A stretch of 13,869 nucleotides of DNA from UBA6921 sp031370545 (GTDB taxonomy: Bacteria; Pseudomonadota; Gammaproteobacteria; SG8-11): positions 1 to 13,869 of the forward strand of contig JANMQQ010000326.1 of the NCBI GenBank assembly GCA_031370545.1. Reading direction: 5' to 3'. Below, one piece after another: positions 1 through 7,618 of the stretch. The notes below the pieces were generated by a model. It was not told where the DNA came from, searched no databases, and worked only from the letters and a program-made list of their open reading frames with translations. Every line of letters starts with the position of its first letter. The stretch's first letter is position 1. The position numbers were made by a program, and so were the translations under genes.

Positions 1-353
1 TTGATGACCGCCGCGCCCGTCGGGTTGGCGCGCGAGGCGTACACGCAACGCCTGGGCAAGCGCCTGCGGGTTGCGACCAAGTATGTGCATACCACGCGCG
101 ACTACTTTGCCCGCCAAGGCGTGCAAGTCGAAATTATTAAATTGTATGGTTCGATGGAATTGGCGCCGTTGGTCGGCATGGCCGATTGCATTGTCGACGT
201 GGTCGACACTGGCAACACGCTGCGAGCTAACGGACTTGAACCGGTCGACAAAATGGCGGACATCAGTGCGCGCCTGATCGTGAACAAAGCCGCAATGAAA
301 ATGAAACATCAGGCGGTTAAACAGTTGATCGACGCGCTGGCGGCGGCGGTGAA

Positions 354-357
<4 letters not shown>
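1..357 (+). CDS. hisG: ATP phosphoribosyltransferase, C-terminal part (5' end outside window)
   Basis: This is the catalytic subunit for the first step of histidine synthesis, joining ATP and PRPP to give phosphoribosyl-ATP in the cytoplasm. The frame is open from base 1, so the N-terminal half lies outside the window and the early ATG at base 4 is not a real start. The visible 118 residues match the family: a basic LRVATKYV segment, the IKLYGSMELAPLVG loop, and the VDTGNTLRANGL stretch that contacts the PRPP phosphates. The protein ends soon after this core with no room for the ~80-residue regulatory domain of long HisG. It is therefore probably the short form that needs a HisZ partner; no hisZ is in view. 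The TGA overlaps the hisD ATG in an ATGA, which suggests translational coupling. Confidence 0.95.
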
Positions 358-1658
<1,301 letters not shown>

Positions 1659-1666
1659 CGTGCGTC

Positions 1667-2743
1667 ATGACGACTGAAAAAATTCAACACTGGATACGTC
1701 CCGAAATTCGTGAGCTCGCGCCGTACCACGTGCCCGACTCAAGCGGCTTGATTAAAATGGACGCGATGGAAAATCCCTACAGCTGGCCAGAAGATTTGCA
1801 CGGTGAGTGGCTGGGTATGTTGGCGGACACGGCGGTCAATCGCTACCCCGATCCGCAGGCGCGTGAGGTACAGAAAAAATTACGCGCGGTGATGAATATC
1901 CCAGCCGACATGGAGTTGATGCTCGGCAACGGTTCGGATGAGCTGATTCAAATCATCGCGCTGGCGTTGAGTGCACCGGGTCGGGTGTTGCTCGCGCCCG
2001 AACCGACGTTTTCAATGTATCGCATGATTGCGCTGTTCACCGGCATGAAGTTCATCGGGGTGCCACTGCATGACGATTTCAGTTTGGACGTCTCCGCAAT
2101 GCTCCAGGCGATTCAACAGCATCAACCTGCCGTCGTGTTCCTGGCGTATCCAAACAACCCAACCGGCAATTTATTCGACCGCGCGCAGGTCGATGCAATC
2201 ATCACGGCCAGCCCGGGTTTGGTTGTCATTGACGAGGCTTACCACGCGTTTGCCGGCGACAGCTTCATGTCGCGACTGGGCAGCTCGGATAATTTAGTAG
2301 TGATGCGCACCTTGTCAAATATGGGACTCGCCGGTTTGCGGCTAGGCTTTCTTGCCGGGCCACCGAGCTGGCTGCGCGAATTCGAAAAAGTACGCCTGCC
2401 GTACAACATTAATGTCTTGACCCAGGTGAGCGTCGCGTTCGCGCTGGACCACGTTGATGTATTCGATGCGCAAACCACCGCGATCCGCACCAGCCGCGAA
2501 CAGATGATGAGCGAATTGCAGCGCATCGACGGCGTGCGTCCCTTTCCCAGCCGTGCTAACTTTATTTTGTTTCGCGTGCCGAATGGGCGCGCGGTGCCGA
2601 TTTTTGAAGGATTAAAGCGCGCCGGAATCTTGATCAAAAATTTGCACCGCGCCGATTCACCGCTGGCCGAGTGTCTGCGTGTGACCGTCGGCACTCCTGA
2701 AGAAAACACCCGCTTCCTCACGGCGTTGCGCGAGCTGAAGTAG
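1667..2743 (+). CDS. hisC: Histidinol-phosphate aminotransferase with Asn at the PLP-lysine position
   Basis: This is a fold-type I aminotransferase that normally moves an amino group from glutamate to imidazole-acetol phosphate. The ATG at 1667 gives 358 residues, the usual length; the open frame continues upstream to 1550 but only inside hisD. Preserved motifs include GNGSDELIQII near residues 86-96, the YPNNPTGN substrate/PLP loop, VIDEAYHAF with the PLP-pyridine Asp and Tyr, GLAGLRLGF, and the C-terminal SRANF with the substrate Arg. In HisC proteins the PLP-binding lysine is the fourth residue of TLSK, just before the GLAGLRLG segment. Here that stretch reads TLSNMGLAGLRLG, with codon AAT at 2318-2320 (residue 218). 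The rest of the frame is undamaged. If the base is correct, the enzyme should be inactive or nearly so. A base-calling error or a second hisC elsewhere are the other explanations. Confidence 0.95.
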   Translation: MTTEKIQHWIRPEIRELAPYHVPDSSGLIKMDAMENPYSWPEDLHGEWLGMLADTAVNRYPDPQAREVQKKLRAVMNIPADMELMLGNGSDELIQIIALALSAPGRVLLAPEPTFSMYRMIALFTGMKFIGVPLHDDFSLDVSAMLQAIQQHQPAVVFLAYPNNPTGNLFDRAQVDAIITASPGLVVIDEAYHAFAGDSFMSRLGSSDNLVVMRTLSNMGLAGLRLGFLAGPPSWLREFEKVRLPYNINVLTQVSVAFALDHVDVFDAQTTAIRTSREQMMSELQRIDGVRPFPSRANFILFRVPNGRAVPIFEGLKRAGILIKNLHRADSPLAECLRVTVGTPEENTRFLTALRELK

Positions 2744-2771
2744 AAGTACCAGACTCATCGAGGACTACGTT

Positions 2772-3365
2772 ATGGCTGACCGGACCGCGACGGTAAAACG
2801 CGACACACTCGAAACGCAGATTGAAGTCAGCGTCAATCTCGACGGCAGCGGTAAGGGCGTGTTTGCCATCGGGGTGCCATTTCTTGAACATATGCTTGAC
2901 CAAGTCGCGCGCCATGGAATGATCGACATCAACATCGTCGCCAAAGGTGACCTACATATCGACGCACACCACACGGTGGAAGACGTCGGCATCACGCTGG
3001 GTCAGGCGATTGCGTGCGCAGTCGGCGACAAAAAAGGCGTGCGCCGCTACGGACATGCGTATGTGCCGCTCGACGAAGCGTTATCGCGCGTAGTGGTGGA
3101 TTTTTCCGGACGGCCCGGCGTGGAATACGGCGTAGATTATCCGCGCGCGCGCATCGGCGAATTTGACGTGGATTTGTTGCGTGAATTTTTTCAGGGCTTC
3201 GTCAACCACGCCCAGGTGACCTTGCACATCGACAGCTTGCGCGGCCGCAATGCGCACCATATCGCCGAGACAATTTTTAAGGCCTTCGGCCGTGCACTGC
3301 GCATGGCGCTGGAGCTTGATCCGCGTATGAGCGGCATCATGCCATCGACTAAGGGAAGTCTGTGA
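2772..3365 (+). CDS. hisB: Imidazoleglycerol-phosphate dehydratase, monofunctional
   Basis: This enzyme dehydrates imidazole-glycerol phosphate to imidazole-acetol phosphate, the HisC substrate, in a di-metal reaction. The 197 residues correspond to the dehydratase alone, without the N-terminal histidinol-phosphatase domain of the enterobacterial fusion. The phosphatase must therefore be encoded elsewhere. The two metal-binding histidine motifs are intact: HHTVED at 66-71 and HHIAE at 162-166. The PFLEHMLDQ, DEALSR and C-terminal PSTKG motifs are also present. A GAGGA at 2760-2764, seven bases before the ATG, fixes the start. It follows hisC after 28 bases. Downstream, where hisH is expected directly, about 2 kb of accessory DNA begins. 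Confidence 0.98.
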   Translation: MADRTATVKRDTLETQIEVSVNLDGSGKGVFAIGVPFLEHMLDQVARHGMIDINIVAKGDLHIDAHHTVEDVGITLGQAIACAVGDKKGVRRYGHAYVPLDEALSRVVVDFSGRPGVEYGVDYPRARIGEFDVDLLREFFQGFVNHAQVTLHIDSLRGRNAHHIAETIFKAFGRALRMALELDPRMSGIMPSTKGSL

Positions 3366-3383
3366 AACTACGCCAGGTTGAAT

Positions 3384-3390
3384 GAAGGGA
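3384..3390 (+). promoter_or_regulatory. Ribosome binding site that sets the DUF4345-like start
   Basis: The purine-rich GAAGGGA lies six bases before the ATG at 3397. The alternative ATG at 3382 sits inside or before this motif and has no such sequence upstream, so 3397 is preferred. Confidence 0.6.
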
Positions 3391-3396
3391 ATCTCA

Positions 3397-3798
3397 ATGA
3401 AACCAAATAACAAACGCGGAAGCGTACTGATCTATATTGCTGCTGCCATCTTTATGTTGTTCGCCATTGCATACCTTGTTGCGCCAACTGGGATGGTGAC
3501 ACCAATAGGGATCCATCTGACCGCAAGTGGAGAAACAGATATCCGAGCAACATATGGCGGACTTCAAGCGGGTATTGCTTTGTTCTTGCTCTGGACTGCA
3601 ATGTCAAACGTACGAATATCAAGTGGACTGATCGCATTGCTTCTTATCTGCGGTAGCGTAGCTATATTCAGAGGTATTGGAATACTCATAAGCGGAGAGC
3701 TTGGTCTTCATTACGTAGGTTTTCTGTTCGAAATACCGCTTGCGTTCTTAGCCGCAGTAACACTACGGGGCCGAATGCGTGAAGAGAGTTCAACCTAA
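3397..3798 (+). CDS. DUF4345-like four-helix membrane protein (cassette gene 1)
   Basis: A 133-residue predicted inner-membrane protein with four hydrophobic segments, at about residues 9-29, 52-70, 76-98 and 105-123. The DIRATYGGLQAGIALFLL stretch at the second helix and the FRGIGIL stretch at the third resemble DUF4345 proteins, a family of unknown function; this match is from memory. The start at 3397 is chosen over 3382 because a GAAGGGA motif lies six bases upstream. The TAA stop at 3796-3798 lies inside the R'' box of the following attC site, which is typical of integron cassette genes. Nothing in the protein suggests a role in histidine synthesis. Lying in the same direction as the his genes, it could be expressed from the his promoter. 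Confidence 0.85.
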   Translation: MKPNNKRGSVLIYIAAAIFMLFAIAYLVAPTGMVTPIGIHLTASGETDIRATYGGLQAGIALFLLWTAMSNVRISSGLIALLLICGSVAIFRGIGILISGELGLHYVGFLFEIPLAFLAAVTLRGRMREESST

Positions 3799-3868
3799 CC
3801 AGCATATCAACGCGGACCTACCAAGGCGCCGCTTTGCTTCGGCTCACCGGTTACGCACAGCGTTAGGC
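3793..3868 (+). repeat. attC recombination site 1 (integron cassette end)
   Basis: The 76-base site has R'' ACCTAAC (3793-3799), a 5-base spacer, L'' TATCAACG (3805-3812), L' GGTTACG (3849-3855), a 6-base spacer and R' GTTAGGC (3862-3868). R'' and R' are complementary at six of seven positions. L'' and L' pair through TAAC/GTTA if the C of TCAAC is left unpaired, which is the extrahelical base typical of attC sites. Spacer lengths of 5 and 6 are canonical. The central part can form a small hairpin through GCCG and CGGC. R' fits GTTRRRY fully. Confidence 0.75.
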
Positions 3869-3989
3869 TTTAACGACAGTGAACGTTTAGCAACAAGCAA
3901 TATGTTGCGCGGAAACAATAACAAGCCCGCAGTTTGAATAATGGCAGAAAATGTTTGGTCGATGAGAGCGCCGAATTAAGGAAGGGCAA

Positions 3990-4484
3990 ATGATCAAGCT
4001 AGTAAATTGTGTCGGTATAGATGCTTCTGCGGAAGCGGTGTGGAAGGCGCTGTCCGATCTTGAGAACGTAACGTTATGGGCCGAACCCATCGTGACGGCA
4101 CATTGTAGCGGCGACACAAAACGCGGCGTGGGTGTAACAAGGGTATGTACCCTGAAAGGCAATATGACCATCCGAGAAAAATGGATTGCCTGGGACGAAG
4201 GAAGTTCTTTTACTTATGTTGGTTATGGCTTGCCATTGATTAAATCGGCGAAGAACACTTGGTCAGTTAGGAGAAGTAGCAACGGTGGTCAAACCCTTCT
4301 AATGAGCGAAGCTGAAATCGAGTTTAAGGGGCGTGCGCTTGGCAAGTTTCTAGAGTTTGCTATGGGGTCGGCCATGCGCCGTTTAGGGCCGCGAACGTTA
4401 GCGGCGTTTAAGTACTGGGTCGAGAAGGGCCGTCCTTTCGAGGGTAAACACTCTTCTTTGCCTATCATAACCGTGGCGTGTTGA
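3990..4484 (+). CDS. SRPBCC-fold (START/polyketide-cyclase-like) protein (cassette gene 2)
   Basis: A 164-residue soluble protein whose opening (residues 5-30, with the IDASAEAVWKALSDLENVTLW pattern broken over a strand and helix) is the typical start of the SRPBCC ligand-binding fold. Later strands and a long C-terminal helix (about 115-148, with LGKFLEFAMGSAMRRLGPRTLAAFKYWVE) complete the usual layout. Such proteins hold a hydrophobic ligand in a cavity; the ligand here cannot be told from sequence. An AAGGAAGGG at 3978-3986 supports the ATG at 3990. It begins about 120 bases after attC site 1. No clear attC site follows it before the next gene, so it and the following membrane protein may form one two-gene cassette. 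Confidence 0.85.
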   Translation: MIKLVNCVGIDASAEAVWKALSDLENVTLWAEPIVTAHCSGDTKRGVGVTRVCTLKGNMTIREKWIAWDEGSSFTYVGYGLPLIKSAKNTWSVRRSSNGGQTLLMSEAEIEFKGRALGKFLEFAMGSAMRRLGPRTLAAFKYWVEKGRPFEGKHSSLPIITVAC

Positions 4485-4492
4485 TAAATTGC

Positions 4493-4516
4493 TATGCGTC
4501 GCGCCATTCTGCGCGA
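4493..4516 (+). repeat. Short GC-rich hairpin between cassette genes 2 and 3
   Basis: A perfect 6-base inverted repeat, TCGCGC and GCGCGA, is separated by six bases (within 4499-4516) in the 99-base gap between the two genes. It lacks a following T-run, so it is not a clear terminator. It may be the core of a decayed attC site, because GTTAGAA at 4545-4551 resembles an R' box with one mismatch. However, no matching R'', L'' or L' boxes are found at the expected spacing. Confidence 0.35.
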
Positions 4517-4583
4517 TGTTGACATTGTGCCAATGAAGTTCTGTGTTAGAAGGCCATCCGCGCCTTCAAAAAGGAAATAACCC

Positions 4584-5378
4584 ATGCCAACAATTCTAGC
4601 CTGGATCATCGTGATCTCGATGGCATCTCTTGGTTTCGCCGTGTGGGGACTCATGCAGTTCTATGCGCGTCGCTCGACGCTCGGTCGTCACATGCGCATG
4701 CGTTTCGGAATAAAATCGGCAATCTATTTCGCTGGTTGGTGGTTGGCAGCAGTAGCGTTGGGCGCGAGTGACATGTTTCACGCTACATCCTCTTCAGTGT
4801 TTCCGGCGATAGCAGTTGGAGTCACCCTGCCGATCCTGATGGGGATGTTATTTCTGCGGCGGTCGACGTCACTCAACAGCGTTATCGACGCAATACCCAT
4901 CCAATGGCTGGTCGGCATCCAACTGTATCGAGCGTTCGGCCTTATTTTTCTCGCGCTTTATGCGGCCGGTCATCTGCCTGCCGAATTTGCTATCCCGGCG
5001 GGAGTGGGGGATGTGTTGGTGGGTGTCACCGCACCCGTGGTCGGCTATGTATTTTACAAGGGCTATCGCTGGTCATGTCTGGCGGTGCTGGGTTGGAATA
5101 TCGCCGGAATACTTGATCTTGTCGTCGCGGTGGCTGTCGGGTTTCTTTCTTCGCCCGGCCCTTTTCATCTGCTGGCCATTGAAACGCCCAATGAATTAAT
5201 AACCGCGTTCCCCTTGGTTCTGGTGCCAGTTTTCGCGGTACCGTTATCTGTTGTTCTGCACCTTGCAACATTGAAACGCCTCAAATTTAAGTTGGGAGTG
5301 GCATCTAACAACGCGTTCAAGGGGGACAGACAATCGCTACGCTGCGATATTGGCTGCGCCTTAACCGCGAAGTTATGA
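4584..5378 (+). CDS. Seven-helix membrane protein of unknown function (cassette gene 3)
   Basis: A 264-residue integral membrane protein with about seven hydrophobic segments (near 4-27, 46-62, 72-92, 106-129, 135-157, 163-187 and 205-228). I recognise no named family. The stretch with QLYRAFGL, GHLPAEFAIPAGVGDVLVG and LGWNIAGILDLV looks like a conserved core seen in uncharacterised membrane proteins. An AAGGA at 4571-4575, eight bases before the ATG, supports the start. Residues 241-264 (beginning SNNAFKGD) are encoded entirely by attC site 2, so this hydrophilic tail is read-through rather than part of the ancestral fold. The TGA stop at 5376-5378 overlaps the hisH ATG in an ATGA, which may couple hisH translation to this gene. 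Confidence 0.85.
   Translation: MPTILAWIIVISMASLGFAVWGLMQFYARRSTLGRHMRMRFGIKSAIYFAGWWLAAVALGASDMFHATSSSVFPAIAVGVTLPILMGMLFLRRSTSLNSVIDAIPIQWLVGIQLYRAFGLIFLALYAAGHLPAEFAIPAGVGDVLVGVTAPVVGYVFYKGYRWSCLAVLGWNIAGILDLVVAVAVGFLSSPGPFHLLAIETPNELITAFPLVLVPVFAVPLSVVLHLATLKRLKFKLGVASNNAFKGDRQSLRCDIGCALTAKL
5303..5378 (+). repeat. attC recombination site 2 (last cassette end, overlapping hisH start)
   Basis: The layout is canonical: R'' ATCTAAC (5303-5309), 5-base spacer, L'' GTTCAAGG (5315-5322), L' CCTTAAC (5359-5365), 6-base spacer, R' GTTATGA (5372-5378). L'' and L' pair fully (GTT-AAGG with CCTTAAC) once the C of GTTCAAGG is left out as the extrahelical base. This is the same pattern as I recall for the aadA attC. 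The 76-base length equals that of site 1. R' matches GTTRRRY only in its first four positions plus one. That is expected if its last six bases came from the chromosomal target rather than from a cassette. The hisH ATG (5375-5377) lies within R'. Confidence 0.8.
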
Positions 5379-6025
5379 ACACGGTCGCGGTTGTTGACTA
5401 TGGCATGGGTAACTTGCACTCCGTCGCGAAGGCGTTGGAGCGCGTGGCGCCGCGCGGCACGTCGGTGCTGGTGACGTCCGACGCGCAAGACATTGCGGCG
5501 GCGGACCGGGTGGTATTCCCCGGCGTGGGCGCGATGCGCGACTGCATGGGCGAGTTGCAACGCCGGAGTCTGGATGGCGTAGTGCGTGAGCAGGCGCGCC
5601 GCAAACCGCTGCTGGCCGTGTGTGTGGGTATGCAAATTTTAATGGACTTCAGCGCTGAAAATAACGGCATAGCATGCTTGGGGATTTTTGCCGGACGGGT
5701 GGAATTGTTCGACGCCAACATGCACGATGCACGCAGCGGCGAGCGCTTGAAAGTGCCGCATATGGGTTGGAATCAGGTGCATCAGCAAGCACCCCATCCG
5801 TTGTGGGAAGGTATCGCACAAGACACACGCTTTTATTTCGTGCACAGCTATTACACGGCGCCGGTGGATGCGCGCGTCAGCGCCGCGACTACCGATTACG
5901 GTATGACTTTCACATCGGCGATCACGCGCGACAATATCTTTGCGGTGCAATTTCATCCGGAAAAAAGCGCCGCCGCAGGCCTGCAGCTCTATAGCAACTT
6001 TTTACGTTGGAACGGAACCGTGTAA
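5375..6025 (+). CDS. hisH: Imidazole glycerol phosphate synthase, glutaminase subunit
   Basis: HisH is a class I glutamine amidotransferase that releases ammonia from glutamine and passes it to HisF. The 216 residues are the normal length. The nucleophile is Cys83 in the LLAVCVGMQIL elbow, and His194 and Glu196 in QFHPEKS complete the triad. The N-terminal VVDYGMGNLHSV motif and FPGVGAM (48-54) are also typical. The oxyanion region reads CVGMQ where CLGMQ is common, a conservative change. The ATG overlaps the stop of the preceding cassette gene and lies in the R' box of attC site 2. No good ribosome binding site is visible, so translational coupling is plausible. Ten bases separate its stop from the first possible hisA start. 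Confidence 0.97.
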   Translation: MNTVAVVDYGMGNLHSVAKALERVAPRGTSVLVTSDAQDIAAADRVVFPGVGAMRDCMGELQRRSLDGVVREQARRKPLLAVCVGMQILMDFSAENNGIACLGIFAGRVELFDANMHDARSGERLKVPHMGWNQVHQQAPHPLWEGIAQDTRFYFVHSYYTAPVDARVSAATTDYGMTFTSAITRDNIFAVQFHPEKSAAAGLQLYSNFLRWNGTV

Positions 6026-6036
6026 TTGAAAACAGT

Positions 6037-6041
6037 TGAGG
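6037..6041 (+). promoter_or_regulatory. Ribosome binding site that sets the hisA start
   Basis: TGAGG lies six bases before the ATG at 6048. An in-frame TTG at 6036 would extend HisA by four residues but overlaps this motif, so the ATG is preferred; it also gives the usual N-terminus with the catalytic Asp at residue 8. Confidence 0.55.
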
Positions 6042-6047
6042 TCGCTT

Positions 6048-6785
6048 ATGCTGGTGATACCCGCAATTGATTTAAAAGAAGGCAAATGCGTGCGGCTGCG
6101 GCAGGGACGCATGGAAGACAACACCGTGTACTCGGAAGATCCGGTGGCGGTTGCGACGCGCTGGGTGGAGCAGGGCGCGCGCCGCATTCACATCGTCGAC
6201 CTCGACGGCGCGATGGCAGGAAGGCGTATCAATCACGCAATTGTTGAGCGCATCGCGCGCGCGCATCCGGACATTCCGGTGCAGGTTGGCGGCGGCATTC
6301 GCGACGAAGACACCGTGCAGGCGTATCTCGATGCGGGGGTGCATTACGTGATCATCGGTACTAAAGCCATCAACGCACCGCATTTCATCGCCGATTTGTG
6401 CGTGGAATTCCCCGGCCACATCATCGTCGGTCTCGATGCCAAGAACGGCAAAGTCGCCATTGATGGTTGGTCTAAATTGTCAAGCCACGACGTGATCGAC
6501 ATGGCGCGTCACTTCGAAGACGACGGCGTGGAAGCAATCATCTACACCGACATCGGTCGCGACGGCATGCTCAGCGGCGTGAATATAGAGTCCACAGTCG
6601 CGTTGGCGCAGGCGATTCACATCCCGGTGATTGCGTCCGGCGGCATCAAAAGCGTCGACGACGTCCGTCAGCTATGCGCCGTTGCGCATCATGGAATCGT
6701 GGGTGCAATTACCGGGCGTGCGATTTATGAAGGCACGCTGGATTTCGCGCAGGCGCAACAACTCGCCGATGAGTTGTCCAAATAA
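6048..6785 (+). CDS. hisA: ProFAR isomerase (phosphoribosylformimino-AICAR-phosphate isomerase)
   Basis: HisA catalyses the Amadori rearrangement of ProFAR to PRFAR, the substrate of HisF. It is a (beta/alpha)8 barrel of 245 residues, the standard length. The paired catalytic aspartates are Asp8 in IPAIDLKEG and Asp130 in IVGLDAKNG. The phosphate-binding loops VGGGIR (80-85) and IASGGI near the C-terminus, together with the internal half-barrel repeat, are typical of HisA/HisF barrels. The TDIGRDGMLSG stretch is a HisA signature. The ATG at 6048 is preferred over the TTG at 6036. It sits 22 bases after hisH and 5 bases before hisF, as expected for a tight operon. Confidence 0.98.
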   Translation: MLVIPAIDLKEGKCVRLRQGRMEDNTVYSEDPVAVATRWVEQGARRIHIVDLDGAMAGRRINHAIVERIARAHPDIPVQVGGGIRDEDTVQAYLDAGVHYVIIGTKAINAPHFIADLCVEFPGHIIVGLDAKNGKVAIDGWSKLSSHDVIDMARHFEDDGVEAIIYTDIGRDGMLSGVNIESTVALAQAIHIPVIASGGIKSVDDVRQLCAVAHHGIVGAITGRAIYEGTLDFAQAQQLADELSK

Positions 6786-6790
6786 ATATC

Positions 6791-7564
6791 ATGAGCCTCG
6801 CCAAACGCATTATTCCCTGCCTGGATGTCGATAACGGTCGCGTCGTCAAGGGCGTTAAATTTGTCGACATCCGCGACGCGGGTGATCCGGTTGAGATCGC
6901 CAAACGTTACGACGAGCAGGGCGCCGATGAAATCACCTTTCTTGACATCACCGCCTCGGCGCATAACCGCGAAACCATGGTGCATGTGGTCGAAGCGGTG
7001 GCAGGGCAGGTATTCATTCCGCTAACCGTCGGCGGCGGCATCCGCACCGTCGAAGATATTCGGCGCATGTTAAATGCTGGTGCCGACAAGGTGTCAATCA
7101 ACACCGCTGCGGTCACGCGGCCGGAGTTTGTGAAAGAAGCGGCCGAACGGTTTGGCGCGCAATGCATCGTCGTCGCCATCGACGCGAAGCGCGTGAGCGC
7201 ACCGGGCGAAACACCGCGCTGGGAAATCTTCACCCATGGTGGACGCAAGGCGACCGGTCTTGACACGGTGGCTTGGGCGCAACGCATGGTGGAATACGGT
7301 GCCGGAGAAATTCTGCTCACCAGCATGGATCGCGACGGCACCAAGATCGGTTTCGACAACGAATTGAATCGCGCCGTCAGCGACGCGGTCGCCGTGCCGG
7401 TGATTGCGTCCGGCGGCGTCGGCACGCTCGATGACCTCGTCAATGGAATCAAGCTCGGGCACGCCGACGCAGTGCTGGCGGCGAGCATCTTTCATTTCGG
7501 CACCTATACCGTCGGTCAGGCCAAGAGTTATATGGCGCAGCACGGAATAGAGATGCGGCTGTAG
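6791..7564 (+). CDS. hisF: Imidazole glycerol phosphate synthase, cyclase subunit
   Basis: HisF uses ammonia from HisH to convert PRFAR into imidazole-glycerol phosphate and AICAR, linking histidine and purine synthesis. The 257-residue barrel has the catalytic aspartates at Asp12 (IPCLDVDNGRVVKG) and Asp131 (VVAIDAKR). It also has the phosphate loops VGGGIRTVEDI (80-90) and VIASGGVG, plus the HisF-specific LLTSMDRDGTK motif. It begins five bases after the hisA stop without an obvious ribosome binding site, so coupling to hisA is likely. Downstream, 54 bases lead not to hisI but to an interposed lipoprotein gene. Confidence 0.98.
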   Translation: MSLAKRIIPCLDVDNGRVVKGVKFVDIRDAGDPVEIAKRYDEQGADEITFLDITASAHNRETMVHVVEAVAGQVFIPLTVGGGIRTVEDIRRMLNAGADKVSINTAAVTRPEFVKEAAERFGAQCIVVAIDAKRVSAPGETPRWEIFTHGGRKATGLDTVAWAQRMVEYGAGEILLTSMDRDGTKIGFDNELNRAVSDAVAVPVIASGGVGTLDDLVNGIKLGHADAVLAASIFHFGTYTVGQAKSYMAQHGIEMRL

Positions 7565-7608
7565 AAAGCATCCATCGACGAATCGAAAGTTAGTCAGAAG
7601 CCCCGTTA

Positions 7609-7617
7609 GATTGATTG
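7609..7617 (+). repeat. Left copy of 9-base direct repeat flanking the lipoprotein gene
   Basis: GATTGATTG occurs here, just before the lipoprotein start, and again at 8222-8230 across its stop codon. The pair brackets the only gene that interrupts hisF-hisI. The motif is internally repetitive, so chance cannot be excluded. Confidence 0.4.
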
Positions 7618-7618
7618 G

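Larger units (their letters stand above)
3378..5372 (+). mobile_element. Putative integron gene-cassette insertion between hisB and hisH
   Basis: About 2 kb separates hisB from hisH and carries three genes unrelated to histidine synthesis, all in the operon direction. Two 76-base attC-type sites follow the first and third genes (3793-3868 and 5303-5378). The proposed left edge is the sequence GTTGAAT at 3377-3383, which fits the integron core site GTTRRRY. The right edge is the G of GTTATGA at 5372-5378. Integron integrases cut between the G and TT, so removing 3378-5372 rejoins hisB and hisH with a 14-base gap and no damage to either gene. No integrase gene is in the window, so insertion at a secondary site, with the enzyme supplied from elsewhere, is inferred. 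A hand count of one 60-base stretch in the first gene (3421-3480) gave about 42% GC, against about 67% in one from hisD (1021-1080). Confidence 0.65.

Noticed and set aside
2239..2721. 160-residue antisense open frame opposite hisC
   Set aside because: It lies wholly inside a clear coding gene, has no recognisable motif, and is typical of shadow frames in GC-rich DNA.
4464..4551. Possible attC site between the second and third accessory genes
   Set aside because: GTTAGAA is close to an R' box and a TCGCGC/GCGCGA hairpin is present. No R'' or L''/L' pair lies at canonical spacing, so it is listed only as a hairpin.
7592..7611. GTTAGAT core-site match upstream of the lipoprotein gene
   Set aside because: It fits GTTRRRY, but there is no L' box before it and no attC after the lipoprotein gene. 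A 7-base degenerate match alone is weak.
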